Shown here: positions 16,797-26,052 of the stretch, piece after piece
Layout of the letters: each line of letters opens with the position of its first letter
How positions within the stretch are numbered: position 1 is the first letter of the stretch
Source of the DNA: Chitinophagaceae bacterium
GTDB taxonomy: Bacteria; Bacteroidota; Bacteroidia; Chitinophagales; Chitinophagaceae
Direction of reading: 5' to 3'
Length of the DNA stretch: 64,000 nucleotides
Assembly: GCA_016721085.1 (NCBI GenBank)
Contig: JADKJI010000028.1
Location: forward strand, 35,811 to 99,810
Translations under genes and position numbers: made by a program
Notes under the pieces: generated by a model
The model's database searches: none
Told to the model about the DNA's origin: nothing
What the model saw: the letters and a program-made list of their open reading frames with translations, nothing else

Positions 16797-17045
16797 TAAG
16801 AAGGTTCAAAAGGTTCAATAAGTTCAATAGGTTACCCCCGACAATCCGCCGGGGCGGAGGAGCTAGGTCGATCAGAAGAATTAATTGTTGCTAATAATAT
16901 TTATAAAGTTTAAAGGGTTCCATATGTTCAAGATGTTCCAAAGGGCCTAAGTGTAATACCAAAACCAATGGCATCATTTAGTAAGGAATCTTCGATCTGG
17001 AAACTTTTGGAACCTTTTGAACCTATGGAACCTATTGAACTTTTT
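16797..17045. repeat. Family B hairpin element (GTTCCATAG, period 9)
   Basis: The left arm AAGGTTCAAAAGGTTCAATA and right arm GAACCTATGGAACCTATTG are complementary. The centre (16840-16980) carries a GC-rich CCGCCGGGGCGG patch and no ORF. It separates the divergent bshB1 and sucC genes. Confidence 0.65.
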
Positions 17046-17098
17046 TACAGTTTGCCGGTTGCCGTTTTGTCCCTAATTTCGCAACAAATTTTTCCTCC

Positions 17099-18310
17099 AT
17101 GAATCTTCACGAATATCAGGCTAAGACACTGCTGAAACAGTATAATGTTCCCGTTCAGGAAGGCATTCCGGTTGATACCCCGGAAAAAGCTGAAGAAGCT
17201 TATAAGCAACTGAAAGTTCAGACCAATAATAATTTTGCGGTAGTGAAAGCCCAGATTCATGCTGGTGGACGTGGCAAGGGAAAAATCATGGGTTCTGAGC
17301 AAAGAGGTGTAGCTGTAGGAAAGAGTGCTGAAGAAATCAAAACTATTGCAGGTAATATTCTTGGTGGCACCCTGGTAACTATCCAGACTGGTGCTGCAGG
17401 AAAAGTGGTTAATAAGATACTGGTTGCCCAGGACGTATATTATCCTGGTGCTAATCCAGTGAAGGAATTCTATCTCTCTATCTTATTGGACCGTACAAAA
17501 GGACAGAATGTAATCATGTACAGTACCGAAGGCGGTATGAATATTGAAGATGTAGCACATGAAACTCCTGAGAAAATCTACAAGGAGTGGGTACACCCTT
17601 CCGGTGGATTACAACCCTTCCAGGCTCGTAAAATAGCTTTCAATCTACAACTGAAAGGAGAAGCCTTTAAGAACTGTGTGAAATTTGTTACGAATCTCTA
17701 TAACGCTTATGTAGGATTGGATTGCTCTATGCTTGAAATCAATCCTCTCTTCAAAACCAGCGATGAGAAGATCATTGCGGTGGATTGCAAGATGAACCTC
17801 GACGACAACGCGTTGATGCGTCATGCCGATCTGGAAGCGCTTCGTGATACAACAGAAGAAGATCCAACAGAAGTAGAAGCAGCCAAGCATAACCTCAATT
17901 TTGTAAAACTGGATGGCAATGTGGGTTGCATGGTGAATGGCGCAGGATTGGCTATGGCAACCATGGACATGATAAAATTAAGTGGTGGTGAGCCTGCTAA
18001 CTTCCTGGACGTAGGTGGTACAGCTAATGCACAAACAGTAGAAGCAGGTTTCCGTATCATCCTTAAAGACCCTAAAGTAAAAGCAATCCTCATCAATATC
18101 TTTGGTGGTATTGTTCGTTGCGACAGGGTTGCTCAGGGAGTTATCGATGCGTATAATTCTATCGGAAATATCCCAGTGCCTATCATAGTACGTTTACAGG
18201 GAACCAATGCAGAAGAAGCTAAGAAACTCATTGAAGAAAGCGGACTGAAAGTACAGTCGGCCATATTATTAAGTGAGGCGGCTGCCCTTGTAAATAAAGC
18301 AGTAGCCTAA
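17099..18310 (+). CDS. sucC: Succinate-CoA ligase (ADP-forming) beta subunit
   Basis: 403 residues. ATP-grasp N-terminus MNLHEYQAKTLLKQYNVPV, VVKAQIHAGGRGKG, DCSMLEINPL, then the CoA-ligase domain with LDVGGTANA and INIFGGIVRCD. It forms succinyl-CoA ligase with SucD, the substrate-level phosphorylation step of the TCA cycle, in the cytosol. sucD is not adjacent, and strong hairpins follow, so sucC is probably transcribed alone. Length is normal. Confidence 0.95.
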   Translation: MNLHEYQAKTLLKQYNVPVQEGIPVDTPEKAEEAYKQLKVQTNNNFAVVKAQIHAGGRGKGKIMGSEQRGVAVGKSAEEIKTIAGNILGGTLVTIQTGAAGKVVNKILVAQDVYYPGANPVKEFYLSILLDRTKGQNVIMYSTEGGMNIEDVAHETPEKIYKEWVHPSGGLQPFQARKIAFNLQLKGEAFKNCVKFVTNLYNAYVGLDCSMLEINPLFKTSDEKIIAVDCKMNLDDNALMRHADLEALRDTTEEDPTEVEAAKHNLNFVKLDGNVGCMVNGAGLAMATMDMIKLSGGEPANFLDVGGTANAQTVEAGFRIILKDPKVKAILINIFGGIVRCDRVAQGVIDAYNSIGNIPVPIIVRLQGTNAEEAKKLIEESGLKVQSAILLSEAAALVNKAVA

Positions 18311-18316
18311 CCCCTG

Positions 18317-18332
18317 TCCCCCTAAAGGGGGA
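18317..18332. terminator. GC hairpin after sucC
   Basis: TCCCCC-TAAA-GGGGGA, 15 bases after the sucC stop codon. It lacks a T tract. Confidence 0.4.
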
Positions 18333-18373
18333 ACCTAGGTTTGATATGATAATTAATTAGAATCTTCAATAAT

Positions 18374-18420
18374 TATAAAGAGAAAGCCGATAGTTTTGAA
18401 CTATCGGCTTTCTCTTTATA
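18374..18420. terminator. Perfect 22-bp hairpin after sucC
   Basis: TATAAAGAGAAAGCCGATAG (plus TT) pairs perfectly with its complement around a 3-base TTG loop. T-rich ends on both strands fit a bidirectional intrinsic terminator. Confidence 0.7.
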
Positions 18421-18599
18421 GGTATGTCTAACTGAAATTAATAGCGAAGGTCGACCTGAAAACCTATGGAACCCCCGACGCGTCAGAGGAACATTTTGAA
18501 CCTGATTTTTTGGGGAACATAATAATTTCGACACCCTGACGTTTTCCCAAAACACCAGGTCTGCCAACCTGCTATTCCTAACGACTCAAATAAATCCTT

Positions 18600-18683
18600 A
18601 TGAAAAACGGCCATAAAATCTTCCTCATTGTTACAGTAGTATCTTATGTGTTGCTCTATGGAGTGATGGTTCTTTTGAGTTAA
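18600..18683 (+). CDS. Small single-pass membrane protein (27 aa)
   Basis: ATG at 18600 opens a 27-codon frame, MKNGHKIFLIVTVVSYVLLY then GVMVLLS. One hydrophobic helix follows a positively charged N-terminus (positive-inside topology). The gene-sized isolation between repeat elements and the clean transmembrane profile suggest a real small protein. No family is recognised. Confidence 0.45.
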   Translation: MKNGHKIFLIVTVVSYVLLYGVMVLLS

Positions 18684-18689
18684 GCCCTA

Positions 18690-18970
18690 TAGTCAAGAGG
18701 TTCAAGAGGTTCCATAAGTTCCATGGGTTCCATAGGTTTCCAGGTCGATCCTCTTAACTAATTATATCTGCATTAATTATTATCCCCGGAATTCTCTACC
18801 TCCGGACTTTCGGTCCTTCCGTCTTCCGGACTTCCCGACCCGCGACACCCGACTTGTATTTCTCCCCGGACTTAAATTACAGAGGCTATAACAATCAGAG
18901 GCCTCGGACTTTCGGTCTTCCGGACTAAAATTTCAGAGACTCCAACAATCAGAGACCCCCGACTTTCCCT
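18690..18970. repeat. Family B arm (18690-18770) followed by a family C element (18775-18970)
   Basis: 18693-18750 has five 9-bp units of GAGGTTCCA/TAAGTTCCA type. From 18790 on lie TTCCGGACTTTCGGTC units and the core ACTTGTATTTCTCCCCGGAC shared with 14574-14594. CAATCAGAG recurs twice (about 18893 and 18945). Two unrelated short-period families are thus directly adjacent. Confidence 0.65.
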
Positions 18971-19022
18971 CGAACTTTATGCAATCGGGTTCAACAACGC
19001 ATCCACTAAAAAACTAGCAATT

Positions 19023-20909
19023 ATGAGGATGCAATTACTATTGCTCATAGGCATCTTTTGCGGCCTATCGGCACAATCACAGCAAAAAAAGCAAGCGGTA
19101 GATTCTAAAATTGAAAGGGTTACGGTATTCCTGCAGGGAGCCCAGGTGAACCGGAGCGCCAAAACAACTATCGGTGTTGGAAAAACGGAACTGGTATTCG
19201 GGAATATTTCACCGCAGATAGACAAACAAAGTATACAAGTAAAAGCAGAAGGTAAGATCACCATACTATCTGTTATCCATCAATTAAACTTCTTAAAAGA
19301 ACAGGAAACAAGAGAGGAGATTAAAAATCTTGACCTGCAGAAACAATCCCTTCAGGAAAAGATAGCGACTGAAAAGAATCAACTTACTGTATTCAAACAG
19401 GAGGAATCCCTGATATTGAAAAATCAGGATATAAAAGGAATTCAAACCACCCTGAAATCAACTGAACTTAAAGACGCGGCAGATTTTCAAAGAGCTCGAC
19501 TCACTGAAGTGTATACGCGACTCAGTGATATTGAGAAGGATATTAAAAAATTCGAAAGCGAAACCGAAAAGATTAACAACCAATTGAGGGCTCTGAATGA
19601 AAAGAAGAATCTTTCTACCAGTGAATTGTTGGTGACAGTTACAGCTAAGGAGGCCACTTCAGCCAATTTCCAGGTAAGCTATCTGGTTAAAAAAGCAAGC
19701 TGGTATCCCACTTATGATATTAGGGTAAAAGATATCAGTAGTCCTATCAATCTTGAATGCAAGGCCAATGTTAGCCAGCAATCGGGAGAAGATTGGAAGG
19801 ATATAAAATTATCACTGTCATCAGGTAATCCTGGAGAGGATGGCACTCGTCCAACTCTTTACCCATTTTACCTACACTATATAAGTGCTGAAGCTGCCGC
19901 GAATATCAGCAAACAACGACAGCTTTCTTCTATGTATGGAAGTAATACATTTTTTGGGAAAGTAACCACTCCAAGTGGAGAACCAGTACCATACGCCAGT
20001 GTAATTATTAAAGGAAGCAAAACAGCGGCCACTACAAACAATGAAGGTTTTTTTTCACTACCAGGAACAGACATGGCTTCAACCTTAGTTGTAACTTCAG
20101 TTGGATATGAGTCAGTTGAAGTATTGGGGTCCAGAGGGTATATGAGTGTTATTCTACCTGAAAGTGTAAAGCAATTACAAGAGGTAGTTGTAACTGGCTA
20201 TAGCACGGGTAATTCTTCTTACGATTATTCTTACGACAAGTCCTCAAATTATAAGAGGAAAAAAGACGAATCAGCTATCACTACAACCACTAGCTATCAA
20301 CCGACAACTACGGTATATGATATTGAAGAAGCCTATACTGTCTTAAATGATGGCAAGACCTATACCGCCGATATTGCCAGTTATGAAATGAAAGCAGATT
20401 ATGAATATTATGCAGCACCAAAAATAGCGGCTGAAGCCTATCTAACAGCAAGGGTAACTGACTGGCAAGAATTAAATCTCTTACCTGGAGAATCGAATCT
20501 TTTCTTTGAAGGTACCTTTCTTGGAAAATCATTGTTAGATGTTGTCAATGCCGGAGACACTTTGAATCTATCATTAGGAAAAGATAAAGCTGTGGTGGTA
20601 AAGAGAACCCTTCTTAAGGAATATAGCCAGAAAAAATTCCTGGGCAGTAACAGAACCGATAGCCGACAATATGAAATAACAGTTCGTAATAACAAATCAC
20701 AACCGATTCAAATCACCATCGAAGACCAGTTTCCTATAAGTACAACTAAAGAAATTGAAGTGGATGATAAAGTGGCAAAAGACGCCCGGGTAGATGAGAA
20801 TACTCAAAAAATAACCTGGTTGTTAACGGTGGAAACAAAGAAAGAGGAGAAGAGGGTGATGGGGTATTCGGTGAAGTATCCGAAGGATAAGCGGGTGGCG
20901 GTGGAGTGA
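19023..20909 (+). CDS. DUF4139 (MuiA-like) secreted protein with inserted carboxypeptidase-regulatory domain
   Basis: 628 residues with a signal peptide ending near SAQSQQ. Order: a DUF4140-like N-terminal domain (IERVTVFLQGAQVNR), a coiled coil at about 95-200, then DUF4139 beta structure (ASWYPTYDIRVKDI, SGEDWKDIKLSLSSGNP, resuming after the insert). At about 315-385 a CarboxypepD_reg-like domain is inserted (GKVTTPSGEPVPYASV, GFFSLPG), followed by QLQEVVVTGYSTG, the TonB-receptor plug-like motif. Ends YSVKYPKDKRVAVE. Envelope protein, exact role unknown. The insert makes it longer than plain DUF4139 proteins. Confidence 0.82.
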   Translation: MRMQLLLLIGIFCGLSAQSQQKKQAVDSKIERVTVFLQGAQVNRSAKTTIGVGKTELVFGNISPQIDKQSIQVKAEGKITILSVIHQLNFLKEQETREEIKNLDLQKQSLQEKIATEKNQLTVFKQEESLILKNQDIKGIQTTLKSTELKDAADFQRARLTEVYTRLSDIEKDIKKFESETEKINNQLRALNEKKNLSTSELLVTVTAKEATSANFQVSYLVKKASWYPTYDIRVKDISSPINLECKANVSQQSGEDWKDIKLSLSSGNPGEDGTRPTLYPFYLHYISAEAAANISKQRQLSSMYGSNTFFGKVTTPSGEPVPYASVIIKGSKTAATTNNEGFFSLPGTDMASTLVVTSVGYESVEVLGSRGYMSVILPESVKQLQEVVVTGYSTGNSSYDYSYDKSSNYKRKKDESAITTTTSYQPTTTVYDIEEAYTVLNDGKTYTADIASYEMKADYEYYAAPKIAAEAYLTARVTDWQELNLLPGESNLFFEGTFLGKSLLDVVNAGDTLNLSLGKDKAVVVKRTLLKEYSQKKFLGSNRTDSRQYEITVRNNKSQPIQITIEDQFPISTTKEIEVDDKVAKDARVDENTQKITWLLTVETKKEEKRVMGYSVKYPKDKRVAVE

Positions 20910-21102
20910 GAAATTTGAAAATTAGGGAATTTGAAAATTTGAAATGAACAGCTGGGTAACAAATGAGGAAATTTGAAGATTTGAAAATTTGAAAATGAAA
21001 CAGCCAATACAGGAAACACTCCCAATCTACTCAAGAATTTACCGGCTGTTCAATTTTCAAGTTTCTGTACCTAAATATCAAATTTGTATCGGCTGTTCAT
21101 TT
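20910..21102. repeat. Family A hairpin element
   Basis: ATTTGAAA-type arms around the core GAAACAGCCAATACAGG ... ACTCAAGAATTTACCGG, nearly identical to the copy at 8127-8190. CGGCTGTTCA follows twice. Sits between convergent genes and reaches the DUF2911 stop codon. Confidence 0.7.
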
Positions 21103-21622
21103 TCAAATTTCAAATTCATCAAGTTTCATAAAATAACTACCCACCTTAACTGCCACTCTTGTCGCATCCCACTCCATAATCAAATTACCACCTTCAATAC
21201 GGATAACGAAAGTTTCAACAACTTTATCAAGTTTGCTTGATGGAACTTTTACTTCCACAACATTTTTTGCTTTGTGTTTTTCATATTCTGTTCCCCAGAA
21301 TTTGGTATCGCTGTTAAGGATAACAGTCCATTCTTTTTCTGTAGGCAGCGTGAAAAGAGTATACGTACCGGCCTTAACTTCTTTACCACCGAATTTTACA
21401 TCTTTAGAGAAAGTGATTTCAGTTGCATTATTAGCCCCTGTTCTCCAAACCTGACCATAAGGAACAAGTCCTCCGAAAATTTCGCGACCTTTTTTTGGAA
21501 GGCTGACTGTAAGTTACTTTGATACCATCTCCTTCAGCTGTGGCTTTAGGGCTTTGTTGTGCTTCAGAGCAATTTGTAAATGCAATTACAGAAACGAGTG
21601 TAAGCAAGAAGATCTTTTTCAT
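21103..21622 (-). CDS. DUF2911 family secreted protein (frameshifted)
   Basis: Starts MKKIFLLTLVSVIAFTNC, a signal peptide with possible lipidation Cys, then AEGDGIKVTYSQPSKKG. A run of seven A near 21495 breaks the frame. Six A restores REIFGGLVPYGQVWRTGANN and reads ITFSKDVKFGGKEVKAG and YTLFTLPTEKEWTVILN to a stop at 21103. These are hallmarks of DUF2911, a secreted family of unknown function frequent in Bacteroidota. Its last codons (DEFEI) lie in the edge of the family A repeat. An SRPBCC gene is 38 bases upstream in the same direction. Confidence 0.72.
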
Positions 21623-21659
21623 ACAAGTGTGTTTAAAATTAGAAATGTAATGTAGTTTA

Positions 21660-22154
21660 TTATGGGTGTTGTTCTGCCAATTTTTTAAGCTGGGCAAGGG
21701 ATTGCTCCATAGGCGGTCCTAATTGATTATCAAAAATGATGCTACCAAATTTCTCCCATGGATACCATTTCACTTTAAAATCAAAATACCATTGCACAAT
21801 TGTCCTGTTATCCGCTGCCAATACATTTATTCCACAGGCTATTGGAGGTTGCCCGGTTCGTACCCATTGTGTTTGAATTAGGGAAGAATCAGTACCAGCT
21901 ACAGTAACTGTTAATTCAGAAGAAGCAAACCGGTTGGCGGAGAAATCCTTATTTGTAAGTTCCGCCTTATTCACAAGCACATTCCATTGCTGCCATTTGG
22001 AAAGGTCTTTCACTTTACCAATAACACTATCCTTAGGAACGTCAATGGTAATAGCGCGTGACACCCTCATTTCGGAGGGGATAAGAGCCGAAAGTAAGAA
22101 GATTACGAACGACAGTCCTACCAGACTTATCAATCCCAGTTTTATGATTCGCAT
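21660..22154 (-). CDS. SRPBCC (polyketide cyclase-like) family protein
   Basis: 164 residues: an N-terminal membrane anchor (IKLGLISLVGLSFVIFLL), then the START-like fold with RAITIDVPKDSVIGKVKDLS, WQQWNVLV and FDNQLGPPMEQSLAQLKKLA as the C-terminal helix. Binds an unknown hydrophobic ligand, or is structural. Lies between the ABC permease and DUF2911 genes in the same direction, so an operon is possible. Confidence 0.75.
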   Translation of the reverse strand: MRIIKLGLISLVGLSFVIFLLSALIPSEMRVSRAITIDVPKDSVIGKVKDLSKWQQWNVLVNKAELTNKDFSANRFASSELTVTVAGTDSSLIQTQWVRTGQPPIACGINVLAADNRTIVQWYFDFKVKWYPWEKFGSIIFDNQLGPPMEQSLAQLKKLAEQHP

Positions 22155-22194
22155 ACTGCAAATTAATGCTGAAACCGATTCAGCGGAAGTTTTG

Positions 22195-23298
22195 TTATTC
22201 CCACCGGAAAACTTTTACAGCAATGCCATAAATCAGTAAGGCCCATGCACCCAGAATAGCCAATTGTGGCCCGCATTGTGTGAGGTGAGAACCTTCGAAT
22301 GCCACATTCCTCATGGCATCGTTCATAGCGGTTAATGGCAGGAATTTAATGATACCCTGCATCCCTTCCGGCAGCAGGCTTTTCGGGAAAAAAGTACCTG
22401 ATAAAAAGTATTGAGGAAACATGAAAAGGTTAGCATAAATAGGGATGACATTCTGATTTTTGGCCACGCTACTTATAACAAAACCAAATCCCATAAATAC
22501 GAGGAGCCCAATAAAAGAAATGACCATCAATTCTACAAAAGTCACCCAACCGTTGGAAAGGGTGAAGTGATATACAAAGGTTCCAAACAGTATAATCACC
22601 ACAGCAGTAGTCATTTGGAATAAAATACGTCCTATCCCCTCCCCTAAAATAATATACCCTCTTTTAATGGGAGTAGTATACATGCGTTTCAAAACGAGTG
22701 TTTCTCTTAGTGAGTATAAAACAAAAGCTACTCCGAATACCGCCGAACCAATCAATGAAAATCCGAGCATACCGGGCAGATAAAAATCTATCATTCGATA
22801 AATGCGACCTGGCACTTCTTCATGAGTGATGGCTGCATATGTGGCTATTTCAGGATTGGTTTGTGAGTTGATCTTATTAATAACATCCCTTAATACAGAT
22901 TCCAGCACCGGTAAATCTTTTTTGCTGGCGGAAGTCGATTTGAGATGGATATCGTATTGTGCTTTTGTAGACGAATCTTTTTCTTTCTGGATATTTATTA
23001 ATGCCGTAATACGTCCTTTCTTCAACCGGTCGTTCAATTCCTCTTCGCTGGCATGTTCTACTTTCAATACTGGCAAACTCTTGATAACCTGATATACTAC
23101 ATTACCAGTATCCGATTTTGAATCAAAAGCCACATCAATTGAAATACCATTTCCTCCACTCAAGGCGCCAAATATGGCAATCAATACAATGGGAAAAAAC
23201 AAACTAAAAAATACTGCTTGAGGGCTTTTGAAAGTGGTAAGAAGGCTGGCACGTGTAATGGCCAGCATACCTTTTATCTGAGAGTATTGTTGTGGCAT
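22195..23298 (-). CDS. ABC-2 type transporter permease
   Basis: 367 residues from the ATG at 23298 (MPQQYSQIKGMLAI). One TM segment near 20-40, a large extracytoplasmic loop, then five TM segments (MLGFSLIGSAVFGVAFVLY onward), as in ABC2_membrane_3 exporters. A GTG-like extension reaching 23358 is rejected because its residues are written by family B repeat DNA and a promoter box sits directly upstream of 23298. The ATPase partner is not adjacent. Likely drug or lipid export, substrate unknown. Confidence 0.85.
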   Translation of the reverse strand: MPQQYSQIKGMLAITRASLLTTFKSPQAVFFSLFFPIVLIAIFGALSGGNGISIDVAFDSKSDTGNVVYQVIKSLPVLKVEHASEEELNDRLKKGRITALINIQKEKDSSTKAQYDIHLKSTSASKKDLPVLESVLRDVINKINSQTNPEIATYAAITHEEVPGRIYRMIDFYLPGMLGFSLIGSAVFGVAFVLYSLRETLVLKRMYTTPIKRGYIILGEGIGRILFQMTTAVVIILFGTFVYHFTLSNGWVTFVELMVISFIGLLVFMGFGFVISSVAKNQNVIPIYANLFMFPQYFLSGTFFPKSLLPEGMQGIIKFLPLTAMNDAMRNVAFEGSHLTQCGPQLAILGAWALLIYGIAVKVFRWE

Positions 23299-23303
23299 GG
23301 GGG

Positions 23304-23311
23304 CAAAGGTA
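23304..23311 (-). promoter_or_regulatory. TAnnTTTG box immediately before the ABC permease start
   Basis: Minus-strand TACCTTTG ends only five bases before the ATG at 23298, implying a leaderless or nearly leaderless transcript and supporting this start. Confidence 0.5.
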
Positions 23312-23321
23312 GGATATTTAG

Positions 23322-23462
23322 CAAGTTCCAAAGGTTCCAAAAGTTCAATAGGTTCCAAAGGTTTCTAGGTCTGAATTCCAAACAAAAGGATAATATTTTC
23401 TTTGTAAGTTAGACCTAGAAACCTTTGGAACCTATTGAACTTTTGGAACCTCTTGAACAAAC
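23322..23462. repeat. Family B hairpin element
   Basis: GTTCCAAAGGTTCCAAAAG ... AGGTTTCTAGGTC is matched by GACCTAGAAACCTTTGG ... GGAACCTCTTGAAC, giving a long stem around a 50-base centre. Period 9. Lies between the sppA stop and the ABC permease start, both on the minus strand. Confidence 0.75.
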
Positions 23463-23464
23463 AT

Positions 23465-24424
23465 TTATTCAATCGTAAACTCAAACGGCACCCTCGTCTG
23501 CGTAACCCCAGCCATCTGTTTAATTCTTTTTATAGCCTGGTAAGTTTTTACTCCATCGGGGCCAAGTTCTTTTTCGATTGCTGCCTTGGCAGAGTTTTGT
23601 TGAACGCCTCCGAGAATTTTGTTGAGGAAATTTTCGGGTTCAGGATATTCACGGAGTTTGTAATCGCTGGTCTTGGCCATACGGGCTGCACAGTCGATTG
23701 CTTGTTGCAATCCACCGATACGGTCTACTAAACCAAGTGCGATACCGCGGGTACCACTCCAAACACGACCCTGACCGATACTGTCTATAAACAACCTGTC
23801 TTTTTTACGTCCTTCTGCAACTCGACTTGTAAATGTGTAATAGATGCTATCCACATCTTTCTGTAGCCAGCGACGTTGTGATTCTGTAAGTGGTTTATAG
23901 ATTGCCATGGCATCAGCATCGGGAGAAGTCTTCACGCCATCGAAAGTGACCCCTAATTTATTGTTGAAAAACTTTTGCATATTCGGCAACATACTGAACA
24001 CTCCGATAGAGCCAGTGATAGTATTTGGTTGAGCAAAAATGCTGTCTGCATTGCAGGATAGATAATATCCACCAGATGCTGATACATCCCCGAAACTCAA
24101 TACAACGGGTTTTTCTTTTCTCGCCAAAGTCAATTCTCTCCATATATTTTCACTGGCGAGGGCACTTCCTCCACCTGAGTTGATTCGGAAAACAATTGCC
24201 TTTATTGATTTATCCTGACGTACTTTTCGTATCATGTTCATATAAGATTCACTGCCTATCATATCGCGTTCCCCTTTTCCATCAATGATATCTCCCTGGG
24301 CATAAATTACAGCTATCTTATCCTTTCCAGACCTGGTAAATACAGTAGCCTTTGCATATTTCCCCATAGAAACCATATTCAACTTATCGGTCTTACCGAT
24401 CTTCAGCAATTCTCTTAATTTCAT
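23465..24424 (-). CDS. sppA: Signal peptide peptidase SppA, C-terminal part (joined extent 23465-25220)
   Basis: C-terminal repeat domain of the long (67-kDa class) SppA. It contains IAVIYAQGDIIDGKG, FRINSGGGSALASE and the nucleophile Ser in FGDVSASGGYYLSC, then ITGSIGVF. The joined protein is about 590 residues, as expected. Frame is lost near 24430, where one A fewer gives DEIRELLKIGKTDKLN. SppA degrades leftover signal peptides at the inner membrane. Confidence 0.85.
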   Translation of the reverse strand: MKLRELLKIGKTDKLNMVSMGKYAKATVFTRSGKDKIAVIYAQGDIIDGKGERDMIGSESYMNMIRKVRQDKSIKAIVFRINSGGGSALASENIWRELTLARKEKPVVLSFGDVSASGGYYLSCNADSIFAQPNTITGSIGVFSMLPNMQKFFNNKLGVTFDGVKTSPDADAMAIYKPLTESQRRWLQKDVDSIYYTFTSRVAEGRKKDRLFIDSIGQGRVWSGTRGIALGLVDRIGGLQQAIDCAARMAKTSDYKLREYPEPENFLNKILGGVQQNSAKAAIEKELGPDGVKTYQAIKRIKQMAGVTQTRVPFEFTIE

Positions 24425-25220
24425 CTTTTACTTCATCATCATACTTCAAGCCGTCTACAAGGCGACTATTCACCGCATCGTTTGCCGATTGTATTGCATT
24501 GTCGTTAGCAAATTTATGCAAGGTGGCTGTATCTATGTTTCGCATTGCTGAAGTTTGCAGCAAGAAATGATTATAAAGATCATTCATCATAACGGTAGTC
24601 TGCAAGCGATTTTCGTCTGTCATTGAAGTTACACGGAAAGGCTCAGTAGCACTCTTGAATTTACCTGCGTAGATTATCTGGGGTTCAATTTCCAGCTTAT
24701 CGAGCGTGCCTTTAAGGAATAGAAGGTTCATTGAATAACCTCTCCAATCGAGGCCTCCTTTTGGATTACAGTATATTTTATCGGCCACATTCGCTACATA
24801 ATAGCCGCCTTGAGTAATAACATCGGCATACGCATAAACGAACTTCTTCGATTTTTTAAAATCGAGGAGGGCATCACGGATATCTTCACTACTTCCAAAG
24901 CCATTGCCATTGCTTCCGCATTTTATATAAATGCCTTTTACAGCACTATCTGTTTTTGCGGTTTGTATCATCCTTACAACATCATAAACAGATGGCATAT
25001 CATAGGATTCACTTCCCCCTAAACCAGCAAAAGGATTTTCAACACCTACTTCGGGATAGGATGCAGCCAGATCAAGAACTAATACTGCTTTTGATCCAGT
25101 AGTTTCTTTTCCTGAGGATCCAACAGAAGCTATAATTCCCAGGAATATGAAAAAACCGATGATACTGAATACCACCAGAGCTAGAAGAGACGCGAAGAAG
25201 AATTTAAAAAAGGAATTCAT
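24393..25220 (-). CDS. sppA: Signal peptide peptidase SppA, N-terminal part
   Basis: N-terminal half: membrane anchor (FFFASLLALVVFSIIGFFIF), KAVLVLDL, IYIKCGSNGNGFGSSEDIRD and ADVITQGGYYVANVADKIY. The AGKFKSATEPF segment carries the general-base Lys that pairs with the Ser of the C-terminal half. Stops prematurely at 24393 through the frameshift described in the previous entry. Divergent from folK. Confidence 0.85.
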   Translation of the reverse strand: MNSFFKFFFASLLALVVFSIIGFFIFLGIIASVGSSGKETTGSKAVLVLDLAASYPEVGVENPFAGLGGSESYDMPSVYDVVRMIQTAKTDSAVKGIYIKCGSNGNGFGSSEDIRDALLDFKKSKKFVYAYADVITQGGYYVANVADKIYCNPKGGLDWRGYSMNLLFLKGTLDKLEIEPQIIYAGKFKSATEPFRVTSMTDENRLQTTVMMNDLYNHFLLQTSAMRNIDTATLHKFANDNAIQSANDAVNSRLVDGLKYDDEVKDEIKRIAEDR

Positions 25221-25278
25221 CCGAACTATTATTTAAACAAAAATCATTGATATTTGGCGGCCGTAAGGTAGGTAAATT

Positions 25279-25761
25279 ATGAACAAAGCGTATCTGTTGA
25301 CAGGCGGTAATACCGGAGAACGTAAAATGGAGCTTTCCAGAGCTGTTGCATTAATTGCGGCCCATTCAGGCAAAATACTTAAACAATCTCATCTATACGA
25401 AACGGCTGCCTGGGGGAAAACCGACCAATCGCCCTTCCTGAACCAAGCCTTACTCATTGAGACCAGTTTATCTGCTCAAGAATTACTAAAATCCATTTTG
25501 GCTATTGAGTTACAGATGGGAAGGGAAAGAAAAGAGAAATATGGCCCCAGGAACATCGACATCGACATCCTTTTATACAATAATGATATCATATCAGAAC
25601 CTCATTTACAGATTCCCCACCCCGAAATGACGCGCCGCCGATTCGTACTTACTCCTTTGGCAGAAATAGCACCAAATCTCATCCACCCCACCCTTCATCT
25701 CAGCATAAAAAATCTCCTGAAACAATGCCCTGACACGCTGGAAGTGCGGCAGTTAGGGTGA
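25279..25761 (+). CDS. folK: 2-amino-4-hydroxy-6-hydroxymethyldihydropteridine diphosphokinase
   Basis: 160 residues. LTGGNTGERKMEL, ETAAWGKTDQSPFLNQ, GRERKEKYGPRNIDIDILLY and LQIPHPEMTRRRFVLTPLAEIAP cover the ATP and pterin motifs of HPPK. It transfers pyrophosphate to hydroxymethyl-dihydropterin in folate synthesis. Other fol genes are not adjacent. Full length and intact. Confidence 0.93.
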   Translation: MNKAYLLTGGNTGERKMELSRAVALIAAHSGKILKQSHLYETAAWGKTDQSPFLNQALLIETSLSAQELLKSILAIELQMGRERKEKYGPRNIDIDILLYNNDIISEPHLQIPHPEMTRRRFVLTPLAEIAPNLIHPTLHLSIKNLLKQCPDTLEVRQLG

Positions 25762-25814
25762 TTTTTCCACAAACGGTCACCACCTGTCACTGAAGGAGGA
25801 GAATGCGGTAATTT

Positions 25815-26032
25815 GCGGAAGGTTCAAGGTTTAAAGTTTCAGGTTTAAAGTTCTTTGGTGTTGCAGTTAAAGTAAAATCTAAAAGTCTGTTTTATTAGTT
25901 TTTTTACCGCAGAGACGCGGAGACGCAGAGGTATTCCCTGCGTCTCCGCGTCTCTGCGGTGAAAAATAAAGCTGCATATAATTCCTTATTCCCTTACACT
26001 CAAGAACCTTAAACCTTAAACCTGAAACCAAA
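25815..26032. repeat. Nested element: AGGTTTAAAG outer arms with a family E hairpin inside
   Basis: Outer arms TTCAAGGTTTAAAGTTTCAG (25825 region) and CAAGAACCTTAAACCTTAAA (about 26002) are complementary. Inside, 25906-25960 is a CGCAGAG hairpin (ACCGCAGAGACGCGGAGACG and complement). Confidence 0.7.
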
Positions 26033-26052
26033 GCAAACAAGCACAACAGCTC

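Noticed and set aside
23299..23358. Longer N-terminus for the ABC permease
   Set aside because: The extra residues come from family B repeat DNA, and a promoter box lies between them and the ATG at 23298.
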